Of a DNA stretch of 64,000 nucleotides, positions 34,496 to 46,850 are shown piece by piece. The notes beneath the pieces were generated by a model. The model was not told the DNA's origin and ran no database searches. It saw only the letters and a list, made by a program, of their open reading frames with translations. Within the stretch, counting starts at the first letter, position 1. The number at the start of each line of letters is the position of its first letter. The translations under genes and the position numbers were made by a program. The stretch is from Adiantum capillus-veneris. Taxonomy: Eukaryota > Streptophyta > Polypodiopsida > Polypodiales > Pteridaceae. The stretch is from the NCBI GenBank assembly GCA_014529385.2, contig CM043944.1:77440884-77504883 (forward strand). Direction: 5' to 3'.

Positions 34496-34581
34496 CTATA
34501 ATCTCGTGTATGTAAATCTGTCTTTCTCCATTAAGTAATCTACTCAATTATCTATTTAGCTACGTCTTATTTCCTAACAAC

Positions 34582-34593
34582 TGGTATCAGAGC
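34582..34593 (+). other. primer-binding site of the Tork-like element
   Basis: TGGTATCAGAGC, two bases after the LTR end. Confidence 0.92.
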
Positions 34594-34652
34594 AAGGTTT
34601 TCTCGTAGCTAAATTATCTCAAGGAAAGGATTCCTTGAATTGAGTGGGAGTT

Positions 34653-37600
34653 ATGGCGGAGGAAGGGAAGCTCAAGATTGAGAAGTTCAATGGCAAAAAC
34701 TACCAACATTGGAAGATGCAGATTGAAGACTATCTCTACCAGAAGGACCTCTATTTGCCACTAGGCGGTCTTGCGAAGAAGCCCGCAACAATGGCAGATG
34801 AAGCATGGATTGTCCTTGATCGAAAGGCACTGGGAACAATCCGGTTAAGCTTGGCGTCAACGGTGGCCTTCAATGTTTCGGAGATGAAGACCACGGAGGA
34901 CTTGATGAAGTCACTTGACGACTTCTACGAGAAACCATCGGCATCCAATAAGGTATTTCTTATGAAGCGCTTGTTCAATCTAAAGATGGCAGAGAATGGT
35001 TCAGTTGCAGAACACCTAAATGACTTTAACACAAACATAAGTCAACTTCGATCAGTGAAAATCAATTTTGATGACGAAGTACGAGCTCTCCTTATACTAT
35101 CATCTCTACCGGATAGTTGGGACAACCTTGTGATGGCTGTAAGTAATTCTATCTCTGGCACAAATACTCTTAAGTTTGATGATGTTGTGGGTGTTCTCCT
35201 AAGCGAGGAAATGCGAAGGAGAAGCACAGGAGAGTCATCAAGTGCTACACTATCAGTGGAAACAAGAGGAAGGCCTAAGGAGAGGTTCAAAAACCAAAAG
35301 GGTCGTGATCGCTCAAGGCGGAGCAAGTCACGCACAAAGTCAGTTCTTGAATGTTGGAACTGCGGCAAGAAAGGCCACGTCAAGAAGGATTGCTGGTCCA
35401 AGAAGAAGAAGGAGACAGAGTCTCAAGACAACAAGCCAACATCGGAGGCCAATGTGGCAGGTAAAGTAGAGCAAGATGCTCTAATTCTCTCATTAGACAA
35501 TGTGTCTAATTCCTGGATAGTAGATTCTGGGGCTTCATTCCATGCGACACCACACAAGCAACATTTCCAAGACTACACTAAAGGTAATTTTGGGTATGTA
35601 TACTTGGGAGATGATGAAGCTTGTGAGATTGTCGGCAAGGGTATAGTTTCTGTCAAAACTGCTAACGGAAATGAATGGAAGCTTAAAGATGTTAGGCATG
35701 TTCCTTCTCTTCGCAAAAATTTGATCTCTACAGGACAATTGGACGATGAAGGTCACAACATTGCATTCGGAAACAAACGGTGGAAGATCTCAAAGGGATC
35801 TTTGGTGGTTGCCAAGGGTGAAAAAGTCGGTACACTTTACTTGTGTACTGTTAGCACGCAACCTTCAGCTTGTGCAGCAACTACAGAAGTTGGCAGTGCG
35901 GTGTGGCACTACCGACTTGGGCATATGAGTGCCAAAGGAATGCAAATCCTTCAAACAAAGAAGCTTCTACCAGGTTTGAAAGAAGTGGACTTAGAGTTCT
36001 GTGAAGATTGTGTTTATGGTAAACAAAAGAGGGTAAAATTTCAAAAATCAGGAAATGAAAGAAAGAATAAAAAACTTGAGTTGGTTCATTCTGATGTTTG
36101 GGGTCCTGCAAGTACACCATCACTTGGTGGCTCATTGTACTATGTAACATTCATAGACGATGCGACTAGAAAAACATGGGTTTATGTCATGAAGAATAAA
36201 TCCGATGTATTTTCCATATTTCAAAGGTGGAAAGCCTTTGTGGAGAATGAAACAGGTACCAAGGTTAAATGCCTCAGATCCGACAATGGAGGCGAATATT
36301 GCAGCCAAGATTTTGAAAGCTTTTGTGCTAGCAATGGCATTCGGAGGCAAAGGACAACCCCAAGGACACCTCAACAAAATGGGATTTCGGAAAGGATGAA
36401 CAGGACAATCATGGAACGAGCACGAAGCATGCGGCTACATGCAGGCCTACCGCTTGAACTTTGGGCAGAAGCTGTAAGTACGTCTGTGTACTTAATCAAT
36501 CGGTCACCCTCAACGGCATTGGATGGGGGAGTTCCAGAAGAGGCATGGACAGGTAAACCGGTGAATTATGCATTTCTCAAAGTGTTTGGGTGTGAGGCTT
36601 TCATGCACATAGATAGAAGCCTAAGATCAAAGTTAGATGCAAAGTCCAAAAAGTGTTTCTTCATTGGCTATGGAGAAGGAGACTTTGGGTATCGCCTATG
36701 GAATCCTGAAGATGGTAAAATCTTAAGGAGTAGGGATGTAATTTTTAACGAACAAAATATGTACAAAGATTACTTGGAAAGAAAACAAACAAAAGAAACA
36801 GGTGATGAGTACATGGAGCTTGAGGACGGTGAAGACTCAAGGACTGCAAACGGTGACAATGTGCAACAACGTCAACCAAATGAGGAGCCTCAACCTATTC
36901 CCCGAAGATCTACAAGAGCAAGTAGACCTCCAGAAAGGTTTGTTCCTTCCTTCAACCATCTCTTGATCTCAGATTCTGGAGAGCCGGAATCATATGAAGA
37001 AGCTATGCAACATGAATCCAAAGAAGAATGGACGAAGAGCATGCAAGTGGAGATGGACTCACTACATCACAACCAAACATGGGAGTTGGTTGAGTTGCCT
37101 AAAGGTAAGCGGGCACTTCAAAACAAATGGGTGTACAAGATAAAGGAAGAAGAAGGTGGGAAGAAAAGGTACAAGTCTAGGCTTGTGGTAAAAGGTTTTT
37201 CTCAAAAGAAAGGTATTGACTTCAATGAAATATTTTCTCCTGTTGTAAAAATGAACTCAATTAGGCTTGTCTTAAGCCTTGTGGCTGCTCATGATCTAAA
37301 TCTCGAGCAAATGGATGTAAATACGGCATTCCCTCATGGTGACTTAGAGGAGGAAATCTACATGCTTCAACCAAAAGGGTATGAAGTAAAAGGTAAGGAG
37401 AAAATGGTTTGCAGATTAAAGAAGAGCTTGTATGGTTTAAAGCAAGCATCAAGACAATGGTACTTGAAGTTTGATCGATGGATGTTGGATCATGGATTCA
37501 CAAGATGCAACTCGGATCACTGCGTCTCCACGAAGAATTTGGGAGATGGGAAATTCATCATCCTAATGTTGTATGTTGATGACATGTTGATTGCAAGTGC

Positions 37601-37949
37601 TAACATGCAGGACATCAAAGACCTAAAAGAGGAGCTGTCCAAATCTTTTTCAATGAAAGATTTAGGTGCTGCAAAGAGGATACTTGGTATGAAAATATCA
37701 AGGGACAGGACGAAGAAAACAATAAAGCTATCTCAAGAAGATTACATCAAGAAGGTACTAGAAAGGTTTGCAATGCAAAATGCAAAACCAGTTTCTACAC
37801 CTTTGGCTGGTCATTTTAAACTAACGAAGGATATGTGTCCAAAGACACAAGAGGAGATAGCCTATATGTCTAAAGTTCCATATGCTGCAGCGGTAGGTTC
37901 TCTAATGTATGCTATGGTCTGGACATTGCACATGCAGTGGGAGTTGTGA
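34653..37949 (+). CDS. copia Gag-Pol (gag, protease, integrase, reverse transcriptase)
   Basis: It starts at ATG 34653 (MAEEGKLKIEKFNGKNYQHW). About 1098 residues: UBN2-type gag; basic linker with zinc knuckle CWNCGKKGHVKKDC (about 234); protease WIVDSGASFHATP (about 290); integrase zinc finger (WHYRLGHM, CEDCVYGK); integrase catalytic region with HSDVWGP, RSDNGGEY and NGISERMNR; reverse transcriptase from NKWVYKIKEEEGGKKRYKSR with LMLYVDDMLIAS (YVDD, about 974). In TAFPHGDLEEEIYM, Pro replaces the usual Leu. Near 37918 a small deletion removes the CTRP part of the usual block before DIAHAVG, shifting the frame, and the protein ends at an early TGA. RNase H continues in another frame (37937-38524). 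The element would have been functional shortly before this change; whether a related copy can supply the enzymes is not visible here. Confidence 0.93.
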   Translation: MAEEGKLKIEKFNGKNYQHWKMQIEDYLYQKDLYLPLGGLAKKPATMADEAWIVLDRKALGTIRLSLASTVAFNVSEMKTTEDLMKSLDDFYEKPSASNKVFLMKRLFNLKMAENGSVAEHLNDFNTNISQLRSVKINFDDEVRALLILSSLPDSWDNLVMAVSNSISGTNTLKFDDVVGVLLSEEMRRRSTGESSSATLSVETRGRPKERFKNQKGRDRSRRSKSRTKSVLECWNCGKKGHVKKDCWSKKKKETESQDNKPTSEANVAGKVEQDALILSLDNVSNSWIVDSGASFHATPHKQHFQDYTKGNFGYVYLGDDEACEIVGKGIVSVKTANGNEWKLKDVRHVPSLRKNLISTGQLDDEGHNIAFGNKRWKISKGSLVVAKGEKVGTLYLCTVSTQPSACAATTEVGSAVWHYRLGHMSAKGMQILQTKKLLPGLKEVDLEFCEDCVYGKQKRVKFQKSGNERKNKKLELVHSDVWGPASTPSLGGSLYYVTFIDDATRKTWVYVMKNKSDVFSIFQRWKAFVENETGTKVKCLRSDNGGEYCSQDFESFCASNGIRRQRTTPRTPQQNGISERMNRTIMERARSMRLHAGLPLELWAEAVSTSVYLINRSPSTALDGGVPEEAWTGKPVNYAFLKVFGCEAFMHIDRSLRSKLDAKSKKCFFIGYGEGDFGYRLWNPEDGKILRSRDVIFNEQNMYKDYLERKQTKETGDEYMELEDGEDSRTANGDNVQQRQPNEEPQPIPRRSTRASRPPERFVPSFNHLLISDSGEPESYEEAMQHESKEEWTKSMQVEMDSLHHNQTWELVELPKGKRALQNKWVYKIKEEEGGKKRYKSRLVVKGFSQKKGIDFNEIFSPVVKMNSIRLVLSLVAAHDLNLEQMDVNTAFPHGDLEEEIYMLQPKGYEVKGKEKMVCRLKKSLYGLKQASRQWYLKFDRWMLDHGFTRCNSDHCVSTKNLGDGKFIILMLYVDDMLIASANMQDIKDLKEELSKSFSMKDLGAAKRILGMKISRDRTKKTIKLSQEDYIKKVLERFAMQNAKPVSTPLAGHFKLTKDMCPKTQEEIAYMSKVPYAAAVGSLMYAMVWTLHMQWEL

Positions 37950-38524
37950 GTAGGTTCATGGACAACCCAGGTAAAGAGCATTGGCAAGCTGTGAAGTGGA
38001 TACTTAGGTATCTAAAAGGGACAACAACAAATGCTTTGTATTTTGGAGGAACTGATATTTTTCTAGAAGGGTATGCTGATGCAGATATGGCAGGTGACAA
38101 AGATACTCGAAGGAGCACTACTGGCTATGTGTTCACGGTTGGAGGCACAGCAGTAAGCTGGGCTTCAAAGCTGCAGAAAGTGGTTTCACTTTCTACCACG
38201 GAAGCAGAGTATGTAGCAATGACAGAGGCAAGCAAAGAAATTCTGTGGCTTCACAGATTCTTAGAAGAGCTTGGATTCAAACAAGACAATTGTGTCTTGT
38301 ATAGTGATAGCCAAAGCGCTATCCATCTTGTGAAGAACTCAGCCTTTCATTCAAGGACAAAGCACATTGAGGTGAGATATCACTTCATACGCACTCTTTT
38401 GGAAGAGGGACAACTAAAGCTAGGAAAGGTGCATACAAGTGAAAATCCTGCAGACATGTTTACAAAGGTGGTCAACAAGGAGAAGTTGAGCTTTTGCTCA
38501 TCTTCAATCGGCATTCAAGGATAA
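37919..38524 (+). pseudogene. copia RNase H, out of frame with gag-pol
   Basis: Starting at DIAHAVGVVSRFMDNPGKEH this is the direct continuation of the reverse transcriptase, displaced by the deletion near 37918. RNase H features follow: GYADADMAGDKDTRRSTTGY (catalytic Asp), SLSTTEAEYVAMTEA (Glu), VLYSDSQSAIHL (Asp) and FHSRTKHIEVRYH. It ends at TAA 38522-38524 (IGIQG). No start codon would give this segment on its own, so it is annotated as the detached C terminus. Confidence 0.9.
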
Positions 38525-38573
38525 GAAGCCAGAATGGAAAGCAGTCACAGGTTTGGTTTGGAGATCAGTCTCC

Positions 38574-38584
38574 AAGTGGGAGAT
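38574..38584 (+). other. polypurine tract of the Tork-like element
   Basis: AAGTGGGAGAT directly before the TG of the 3' LTR. Confidence 0.85.
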
Positions 38585-39412
38585 TGTTAAGTATGGAGCC
38601 CGATTTACCCTTGTAATTTTCAGTGGTAAAAGCGCACATTTGTAAGGCCCCCATTATGAGGAGAAGCCATCGTGCGTGAAGGAAAATCACTCACCGGAAA
38701 CCAAAATTTTCACAGACAAGAATCAAGGGCAACTTTAAAGGCCTCGGGGGCGGAGGCCCCCGAGACTTTTTTTTTCGCTGGAATATTCTTTTTCGCCGGA
38801 ATATTATGGCCGGACGGCGACCGGAAAGTGGTCGGAAAACAACCGGTCGGTTGGCCGGTGGCCGGTAGTCAATGGCCGATGGCCGGTGGTCGGAAGTCAA
38901 TGGCCGGTGGCCGGTGGTCGGAAGTCAATGGCCGGTGGCCGGTGGCCGAATTCAATGGCCGGTGGCCGAATTCAAAAGCGGACTTGTCTTCTCAAGGGCG
39001 GCCACACATGGGCGGATTGGAGGGTCCGATTTGGACTTATTCCCACAAGGGCGGCTACACATGGTTGTCTCTCATAAGAGAGGGCAGCCCTTTTGGCCTA
39101 TGAAAGGAGGCCATTTCTACACACATTTCCTAGTGTGAAGTTGATGCAACAAGGTGAGTGTGAGGTGGTGAGAGTGAAGCAAGGCGGGAGCTCCATTAAG
39201 GGTATAATCCCTTTGTAAATTACTTCTTGTTTTGAAGTACTAAAGCCATTGAGTGGCTGCTTTCTCGTGGACGTAGCCCACATTGGGTGAACCACGTATA
39301 TCGTGTGTACTCTCTCTCTCTCTCTACTCTATAATCTCGTGTATGTAAATCTGTCTTTCTCCATTAAGTAATCTACTCAATTATCTATTTAGCTACATCT
39401 TATTTCCTAACA
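38585..39412 (+). repeat. 3' LTR of the Tork-like copia element
   Basis: Begins TGTTAAGTATGGAGCC and ends TTTCCTAACA. Compared with the 5' LTR it has one more copy of a short GGAATATTCTTTTTCGCC-type unit near 38780 and a mutated TATA box (TATGAAAG near 39098). Confidence 0.95.
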
Positions 39413-39417
39413 GTTTT

Positions 39418-41714
<2,297 letters not shown>

Positions 41715-41920
41715 CATACTTACCCAAGGAAAGGCCTACCATCTGGTGAGGGGGGTCATCACCAGGTGGTGAGACCTCCCCTACAACCAGTGTACTAGTG
41801 AGAGAGTTCTAGAAGTTCAATAACTTTCCCTTTTTCCGCCAAACATAGTGTCCAAGGGTTTTTATTAAGAAAATTCCTAATAGTGCCAAGCAGTGCTTTC
41901 GCAGCAAACCCATTAGCAAC

Positions 41921-43690
41921 TTACTTATTTATCAGATGACATATTGCCCGAAACGCAATGAACGAGTCTGAGGATGAGTACATAATAAGATAAATCATGC
42001 CACGACAAGTTTTTACTGCTACCATATAAGGACGGTTACTCTTCTTCCTGACAAATTCAATCAAGCCCAGGTGCAGCTTGTCTCTTTTCCAAGAGAATTC
42101 CGTGATAAAACTTCCTGTTAGCGGAGAACAAAGTGACAGCTCCGGATTGAGAAAAACTGTTTTAGTAACCACATACTCGTTGTCAACTTCCAGGCATTCC
42201 ATGAAGGTAGGTTCAATCTTAAGCGTAATGGGATAAATTTTCGGCAAGCATTGCTCAAAACCGGGATTATTCAAACTTAACAAATCATCCATATATCTAT
42301 AGGTGTGTTTAAACAGTGCTAGATTAATGGGAGTATTAGTTGTCTCACACCGTTTAAGAATCCATTTATACTCAAAGAAAGCCAGGTAGAGATTGCACAT
42401 GACTGGTGAACATGAGAAGCCCATAGGGATCCCATGTATTTGCTGAAAGCATTGTTCCCCTAGTCTGACGAAGCAATTTCGAAAACTCTATTCAATAATC
42501 TCCATTAGATTGTACAGATCATAGTGGGTAGGTGGCCCTTTTTGTGTGTTTTTTACCCATCTAGGGCTACGAGCCAAAGAAATATTATGTTGTCCCATCT
42601 CATTTCTTTTTCTAAACACCCTCGTGCAGATTTGTTGTAGAACGACGAGTAGTCCAGAGGGCCCAAACAGTGATATGTTTTCATAGCATTGCGTAATATC
42701 AGCTGTAAACATTGAGAAAATGTATCGTGGGAGATTAATAAATACCTCCGTTGAGTTTTTCACGAGCTAGAAGTTATTTGCTACAAGGCCAGTGAAGGTC
42801 TTAACTGCTAAAAACTTTTCCTCACAGATGGTATTAAAGTCAGTGAGAATCAGACTGAGGCAGGTTGTGATTACATCTGTTGCGTGCAACATGAAACAGT
42901 TGGAGGCATCCAAAATCCACCTAAACTTGTGTTTGTGACTCTTATACATGGGAAAGAGTATAGGCAATTTTGAACTTTGCGTACATAATTTAAAGTATCT
43001 TAGGGAAGAGTCGAAGTATTGGATGGTGTCTTTTGGACACATTTCAAAAAGGAAAAATTCTAGTCCTTGAAGTTTAGACTAAGCCATTATTTTGGCTAAG
43101 TGTTTACAAATAAACGTTGGTATATGAGGGGCTTTGTCAAGTCCCACCACAAACCAATCCTTCTTTAGTTTATATATCATAGAGGATAGTGAGGGAGAAA
43201 GCCATGTTGCTCCTGGCTTATCTAACTTCAATAGCTTGACTATGTCAGTCAAGCAAGTAATGCGGCAAGAGCCAAGTGCGGATTTAGTGGTTGGAGCCGG
43301 ATATGATTCAAACCCTTGCTCAATAGGTCCTTGATATCCTTTGACTGAATAAGAGACAGATTCGCAGTACATACGTGTTGCAAATTCACAGAAGTCAGAA
43401 CAATAGTTCCCAAAGAGCGAGCATATACATGATGGTTTTGAATTTGTAGTAAGAAATTCAGTAGAATATATATAATTCTTTAAGGGAGGATCAAAGGTCC
43501 AACCAAAAGTTAGTTCATCTACAAGATCAGTATTGTTAAACAATTGTAAACAAGCATAATGTATTAGACTTTTTGGAGTAAACCAATCAAAAATCCGATT
43601 CGAAAAGTGGCAATGAACAATATGCTTCTTTAGATTCCCTTCCTTGCAAAATAACAGCTTTCCAGAGGATGTCCGATAAATCTGAAACAA
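41921..43690 (-). pseudogene. reverse transcriptase of uncertain, non-LTR lineage
   Basis: A single minus-strand frame of about 590 codons runs from 43690 to TAA 41921-41923, broken only by three stops, all TAG (43079-43081, 42767-42769, 42488-42490). Reverse transcriptase blocks in order: KKDWFVVGLDKAPHIPTFIC (a block like the Lys/Asp region before the fingers), KSHKHKFRWILDAS (fingers), FTADITQCYENI (motif A with catalytic Asp), GIPMGFSCSPVMCNLYLAFF (motif B), YRYMDDLLSL (motif C, YMDD) and the C-terminal TEFSWKRDKLHLGLIEFVRK. A CxC pair (KPSCICSLFGNYC) lies upstream. The blocks differ from Ty1, Ty3 and LINE enzymes; GxxxG..SPxxxNxYxxxxE and RY(M/I)DD fit Penelope-like or rvt-type enzymes better. 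I see no GIY-YIG or integrase domain. The family assignment is inference. Confidence 0.7.
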
Positions 43691-44260
43691 TAATACAACC
43701 AGGAGTTAAACATTTTCTTGATAGGGAGATTCTTCCCCCTATCTTTGACATAGCTTCTAGCTTTATTACGTCCGTCGGAGGACCTTGGTGTAGAAGAAGG
43801 GGATAAAAAAGATGTGATTGAGTGTGAAGCACAACTTGTTAACATAGGACTTTTAAGGTTAGGGGACTCCTCTGCATCTAAAGAAGGTTTGATAAGGGAT
43901 AGGATATGTTTGATGCCTCTAGAAGCACTTAAATTAGAGAGCAGATGACTTGGTGAGTCTAACTTTAATTCTTTTAGAGCCTTGTACATGAAGTTCCTGA
44001 AGTGAAGGTAAGCGATCTGGGCTCGCACAACTTCCTTAGCCTGATCCCCAAGCCAAGAACAAATAATAGGGAGAAATTGCTCCTCTGTGTGTGATGGGAA
44101 GAGGTCCTCCAGATGGTTGAGGAGGAATCAAATTGCATGATCAAACCAAAGGATGTTACTCTCACAATCAGCTTTTCCATCCAAAGCTTTGCAAGCACAT
44201 TTGATGTAGGGGCGGTACATGTTCCAGATTGATTCGCCTTCCAGAGGCACATCAGTGGGA
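43630..44260 (-). pseudogene. upstream coding segment of the reverse transcriptase gene
   Basis: Another minus-strand frame reads VPLEGESIWNMYRPYIKCAC, a TGA near 44128, then HLEDLFPSHTEEQFLPIICS and EVVRAQIAYLHFRNFMYKAL, ending near 43630 in a frame that overlaps the start of the polymerase frame. The composition is protein-like and the direction matches. The junction near 43683 has TTGTATTATTGTTTCAG, a good 3' splice site on the minus strand, so the two segments may be exons instead of a frameshifted gene. I do not recognise a domain in this part. Confidence 0.45.
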
Positions 44261-44350
44261 AAAAAGAACTTTGCTAATCACTAAACTCTAAAACAGAAAC
44301 ACTCCTATCGTACTAATCCTACCTACCCTTCATCACTCAAGTGATGAGGA

Positions 44351-44758
44351 TCAAAGTAAGTGGAGGTTGGAGAGCTCAATCGGTAGCTCTAAGGCTAAAC
44401 CATCATCCTCATCATCAAGGTAGGTGTAACCCTCTTCGGTAAGGCCGTGTGTCTCGTCTATCCAATCACCATTATCATCCTCATCCTCTTTCGTGCAGAA
44501 TAGTATTAGGAATGTCACGAGACGTGCATACTCAGCCTGGGAAAAAGGGTAAACTTGGGCAATTGGGCGAACTACCTGCATAGAATAGGGATCCGTCATA
44601 GTCAAGAGGCGGACCAGCCACTCTAACTCCTCAAATTTTCTCTCACAAGTGAGTGTTTCAACCGAATCCCATTCAGAGGAAATATGAGGATAACATAAAT
44701 GCATTACTTGGGACATGTAAAAAGAATATTCATAAGAATCAACCATTTTTGTGAACAC
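44351..44758 (-). pseudogene. unrecognised open frame upstream of the reverse transcriptase
   Basis: A 135-codon minus-strand frame (MFTKMVDSYEYSFYMSQVMH at the start) with an acidic C-terminal part (KEDEDDNGDW, YLDDEDDG). It lies 90 bases upstream of the next segment of the same gene region, in the same direction and in the same frame phase as the polymerase. It could be the first exon or N-terminal domain of that gene. No family is recognised, and coding status is inferred from composition and position. Confidence 0.35.
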
Positions 44759-44932
44759 AAAAAGAGGATGGTTAGGTGTTTATGACATAGATTTCTGTTT
44801 CAGTGTACCTGATGTGACATGTGTAGGTCTGGGTGAATGATTTTGACTAGTATTGTGCACACTCGTTTGCTAATTGCTCTTGCTCTTTACTATTTTTTAA
44901 ATTTTTTTTTGTTTTAAACTAGGGTTGTTAGT

Positions 44933-44936
<4 letters not shown>

Positions 44937-44988
<52 letters not shown>
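44937..44988. repeat. (TA)n then (CA)n microsatellite
   Basis: About 18 TA units (44937-44973) followed by about 7 CA units. It separates the reverse transcriptase region from the gag/protease element. Confidence 0.93.
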
Positions 44989-44989
<1 letters not shown>

Positions 44990-45063
44990 ATCCCTAAAAT
45001 CAAAAAGCTTAAGGGTCAGGAAAAGAAGGGTGAGAGGGAAATAATTCAATAGGCTGACGTGAA

Positions 45064-45084
45064 TGAAGACTCCCCCCTTCCTTG
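45064..45084 (-). other. possible polypurine tract
   Basis: On the minus strand ACACAAGGAAGGGGGGAG follows the last codons of the gag/protease gene by about 15 bases. A purine tract here would mark the 3' end of the internal region, but no matching LTR start (TG) was found next to it. Confidence 0.3.
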
Positions 45085-45097
45085 TGTAGATCATACT

Positions 45098-46850
45098 TTA
45101 AAAGGATGTCATTACCTTTTGGAACCAATTATTCCAATTGGTAATAGGTGAGGATTTTAGCCAATAGTTCTCTATTACCTTGGGTACCTCATTGAGTTGC
45201 AAGGGTGGTAAGGTATTCTTCCATGAACGAACTTGAAGTAGTGCATCAGGTAATAATTGAACAATGGGAGGTGTCGAATCTTTTGCAGCTTCATGGAGGC
45301 TGTCTATGATAGGTGGAGGTTGTGTAGAAGCTTTTACCTCTATGAATGCATTACATGAGGAGCTAGAAGCTTCATGGAAATCCCCCTTTCCTGAGCTAAG
45401 CCGAATAGATTGGTTTTGCCTCGGAAACCAAACTAGCTCTGGAATAGGTGTGTAACATTCTCTTATCTTTTCCTTTCCGCGATCGTCAATTTGTTTTGGG
45501 GCTACATGATTTGACTCACATGGTTTCGTAGTGGATAGGGAAGGACACAATTTATGTTTAGGTACCCAAATTCGATCATTTTCATCATAGTAGCCTTGGG
45601 CTTCTAATAGTTGTTTGGGAATCCAACATGATTTGGTTTTCACCTTCTTAACCTGAGTGGAAGCCTTCCTTTGAGGTTTCCTTTGTGAATTAACTTGAAC
45701 CATGGGGGGTCCCATAATGATACCTTGGGGACCCATTGATAAGTACCCTTGGTCAGATTGCATGGAGCCTTTGATGTAGCACTGTCTGTCGTAGCCATGG
45801 AAGTTGAAGCTTTAGAGGGTTGTGCTACTGGCAAGGATGTTATGACGTTTTGGGATGGCAATATTTTGTTGTTTCTTGTGTTATGAAGAGGTGAGATTTT
45901 AGGTGTTATTACTTGAGCCATAGGGCCATGAGTTGGTTTCTGTGTCGTGATACTCCCGGTCTCCCAATCGATATTACATTTGGCTACAGACATCCATTTG
46001 TGCCCCAGGTTTATATTACCCTCCATAATACCAACAAGCATGACCAAAAAGCTTTGAACCACGGTTCCATTGTAATAAATAACAGGAGTGTGTAGGATTC
46101 CAAAAACAGTGGTCTTCTTCTTATGGATACCCTTGACTTGGATGGTGCTTGTGGATAGGGATGGTTTTCCTAGTTGACACCAAACTCCATAGGATAACAA
46201 ATTATATTGAGCTTCTATATTCAATAATGTGTTATATAGTACTCTCCCATAGAGGCTATTTAGTTAAATTGGATATCATAGAGGTGGCTCAGATTCCAAT
46301 GAATCGTCATTAGTGTCTTTGAAAAATGCTTTCGTGATTCCCAAATTAGCCTCTCATTGGCATCTAAAGACTAAGACATTGTTTTCTTTCTCGAGCCTCA
46401 ACTCTTGCTTGGATATTTTTAAGCTCTGCATGTTCTTTGGCTGCTTTCTTTTGATGTTGTGCTAACTCTCGGTTTTGTCGTCTTCGAGTAGTGCGATTTA
46501 GTTTTGGCTTTTTTGTAATCTCTAGTTGTGCAATATCAATGGGTTGTGGACTACACTACATAACGCTTTGAAGGTATTCACCCCAATTGTATACCAACTT
46601 CCGATGAGCATCACATGGCCCTATATAATCAAGCCATTTTGTGGTAGATTTCTTTTCATTTATTCTAGCATGCACATTTTCTCGATATTGTCGCCTCTTA
46701 TATCTCTTACTCTTCTTGTCTAATTTTTTATTACGGCCAATCTCCAGTGAAGAGCCACTAGATGAATGATACTTGTGTCTTCTGCTCCCTTGGATAGATT
46801 GTCATCTAGGGTACCACTGGGCCCTGAATGGTTTGTCCCCGCATTTGCAC
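45098..46850 (-). pseudogene. retropepsin-like domain plus W-P-K repeat region
   Basis: In the frame open through 46224 the minus strand reads VLYNTLLNIEAQYNLLSYGV, then VVQSFLVMLVGIMEGNINLG and CNIDWETGSITTQ. This matches the layout of a retroviral-type aspartic protease, where LLDTGA would be expected at LLNIEA, so the catalytic triad is lost. After a frameshift near 45700 a basic, Pro-rich tail continues (KVKTKSCWIPKQLLEAQGYY, RIWVPKHKLCPSLS) and ends at 45098 (WFQKVMTSF). WVPK/WIPK/WVPK recurs three times (TYQWVPKVS, CWIPKQLL, IWVPKHKL). The region upstream to about 46850 is coding-like but has several stops. Role of the W-P-K segment: unknown to me. Confidence 0.55.

Larger units (their letters stand above)
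33756..34579 (+). repeat. 5' LTR of the Tork-like copia element
   Basis: From TGTTAAGCATGGAGCC to TTTCCTAACA. It contains the GC-rich minisatellite (about 33955-34135), a TATA box at 34252-34259 and (TC)n at about 34464-34491. Confidence 0.95.
33756..39412 (+). mobile_element. Ty1/copia element of Tork/Tnt1 type, almost intact
   Basis: LTRs of 824 and 828 bases, an initiator-Met primer site, gag-pol in one long frame plus a displaced RNase H frame, and the polypurine tract AAGTGGGAGAT. The target duplication GTTTT is perfect (33751-33755 and 39413-39417). The LTRs differ at about 13 positions by eye plus one small indel, so it is older than the chromovirus at 18586. A solo LTR of the same family lies at 4400-5198. 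Confidence 0.95.
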
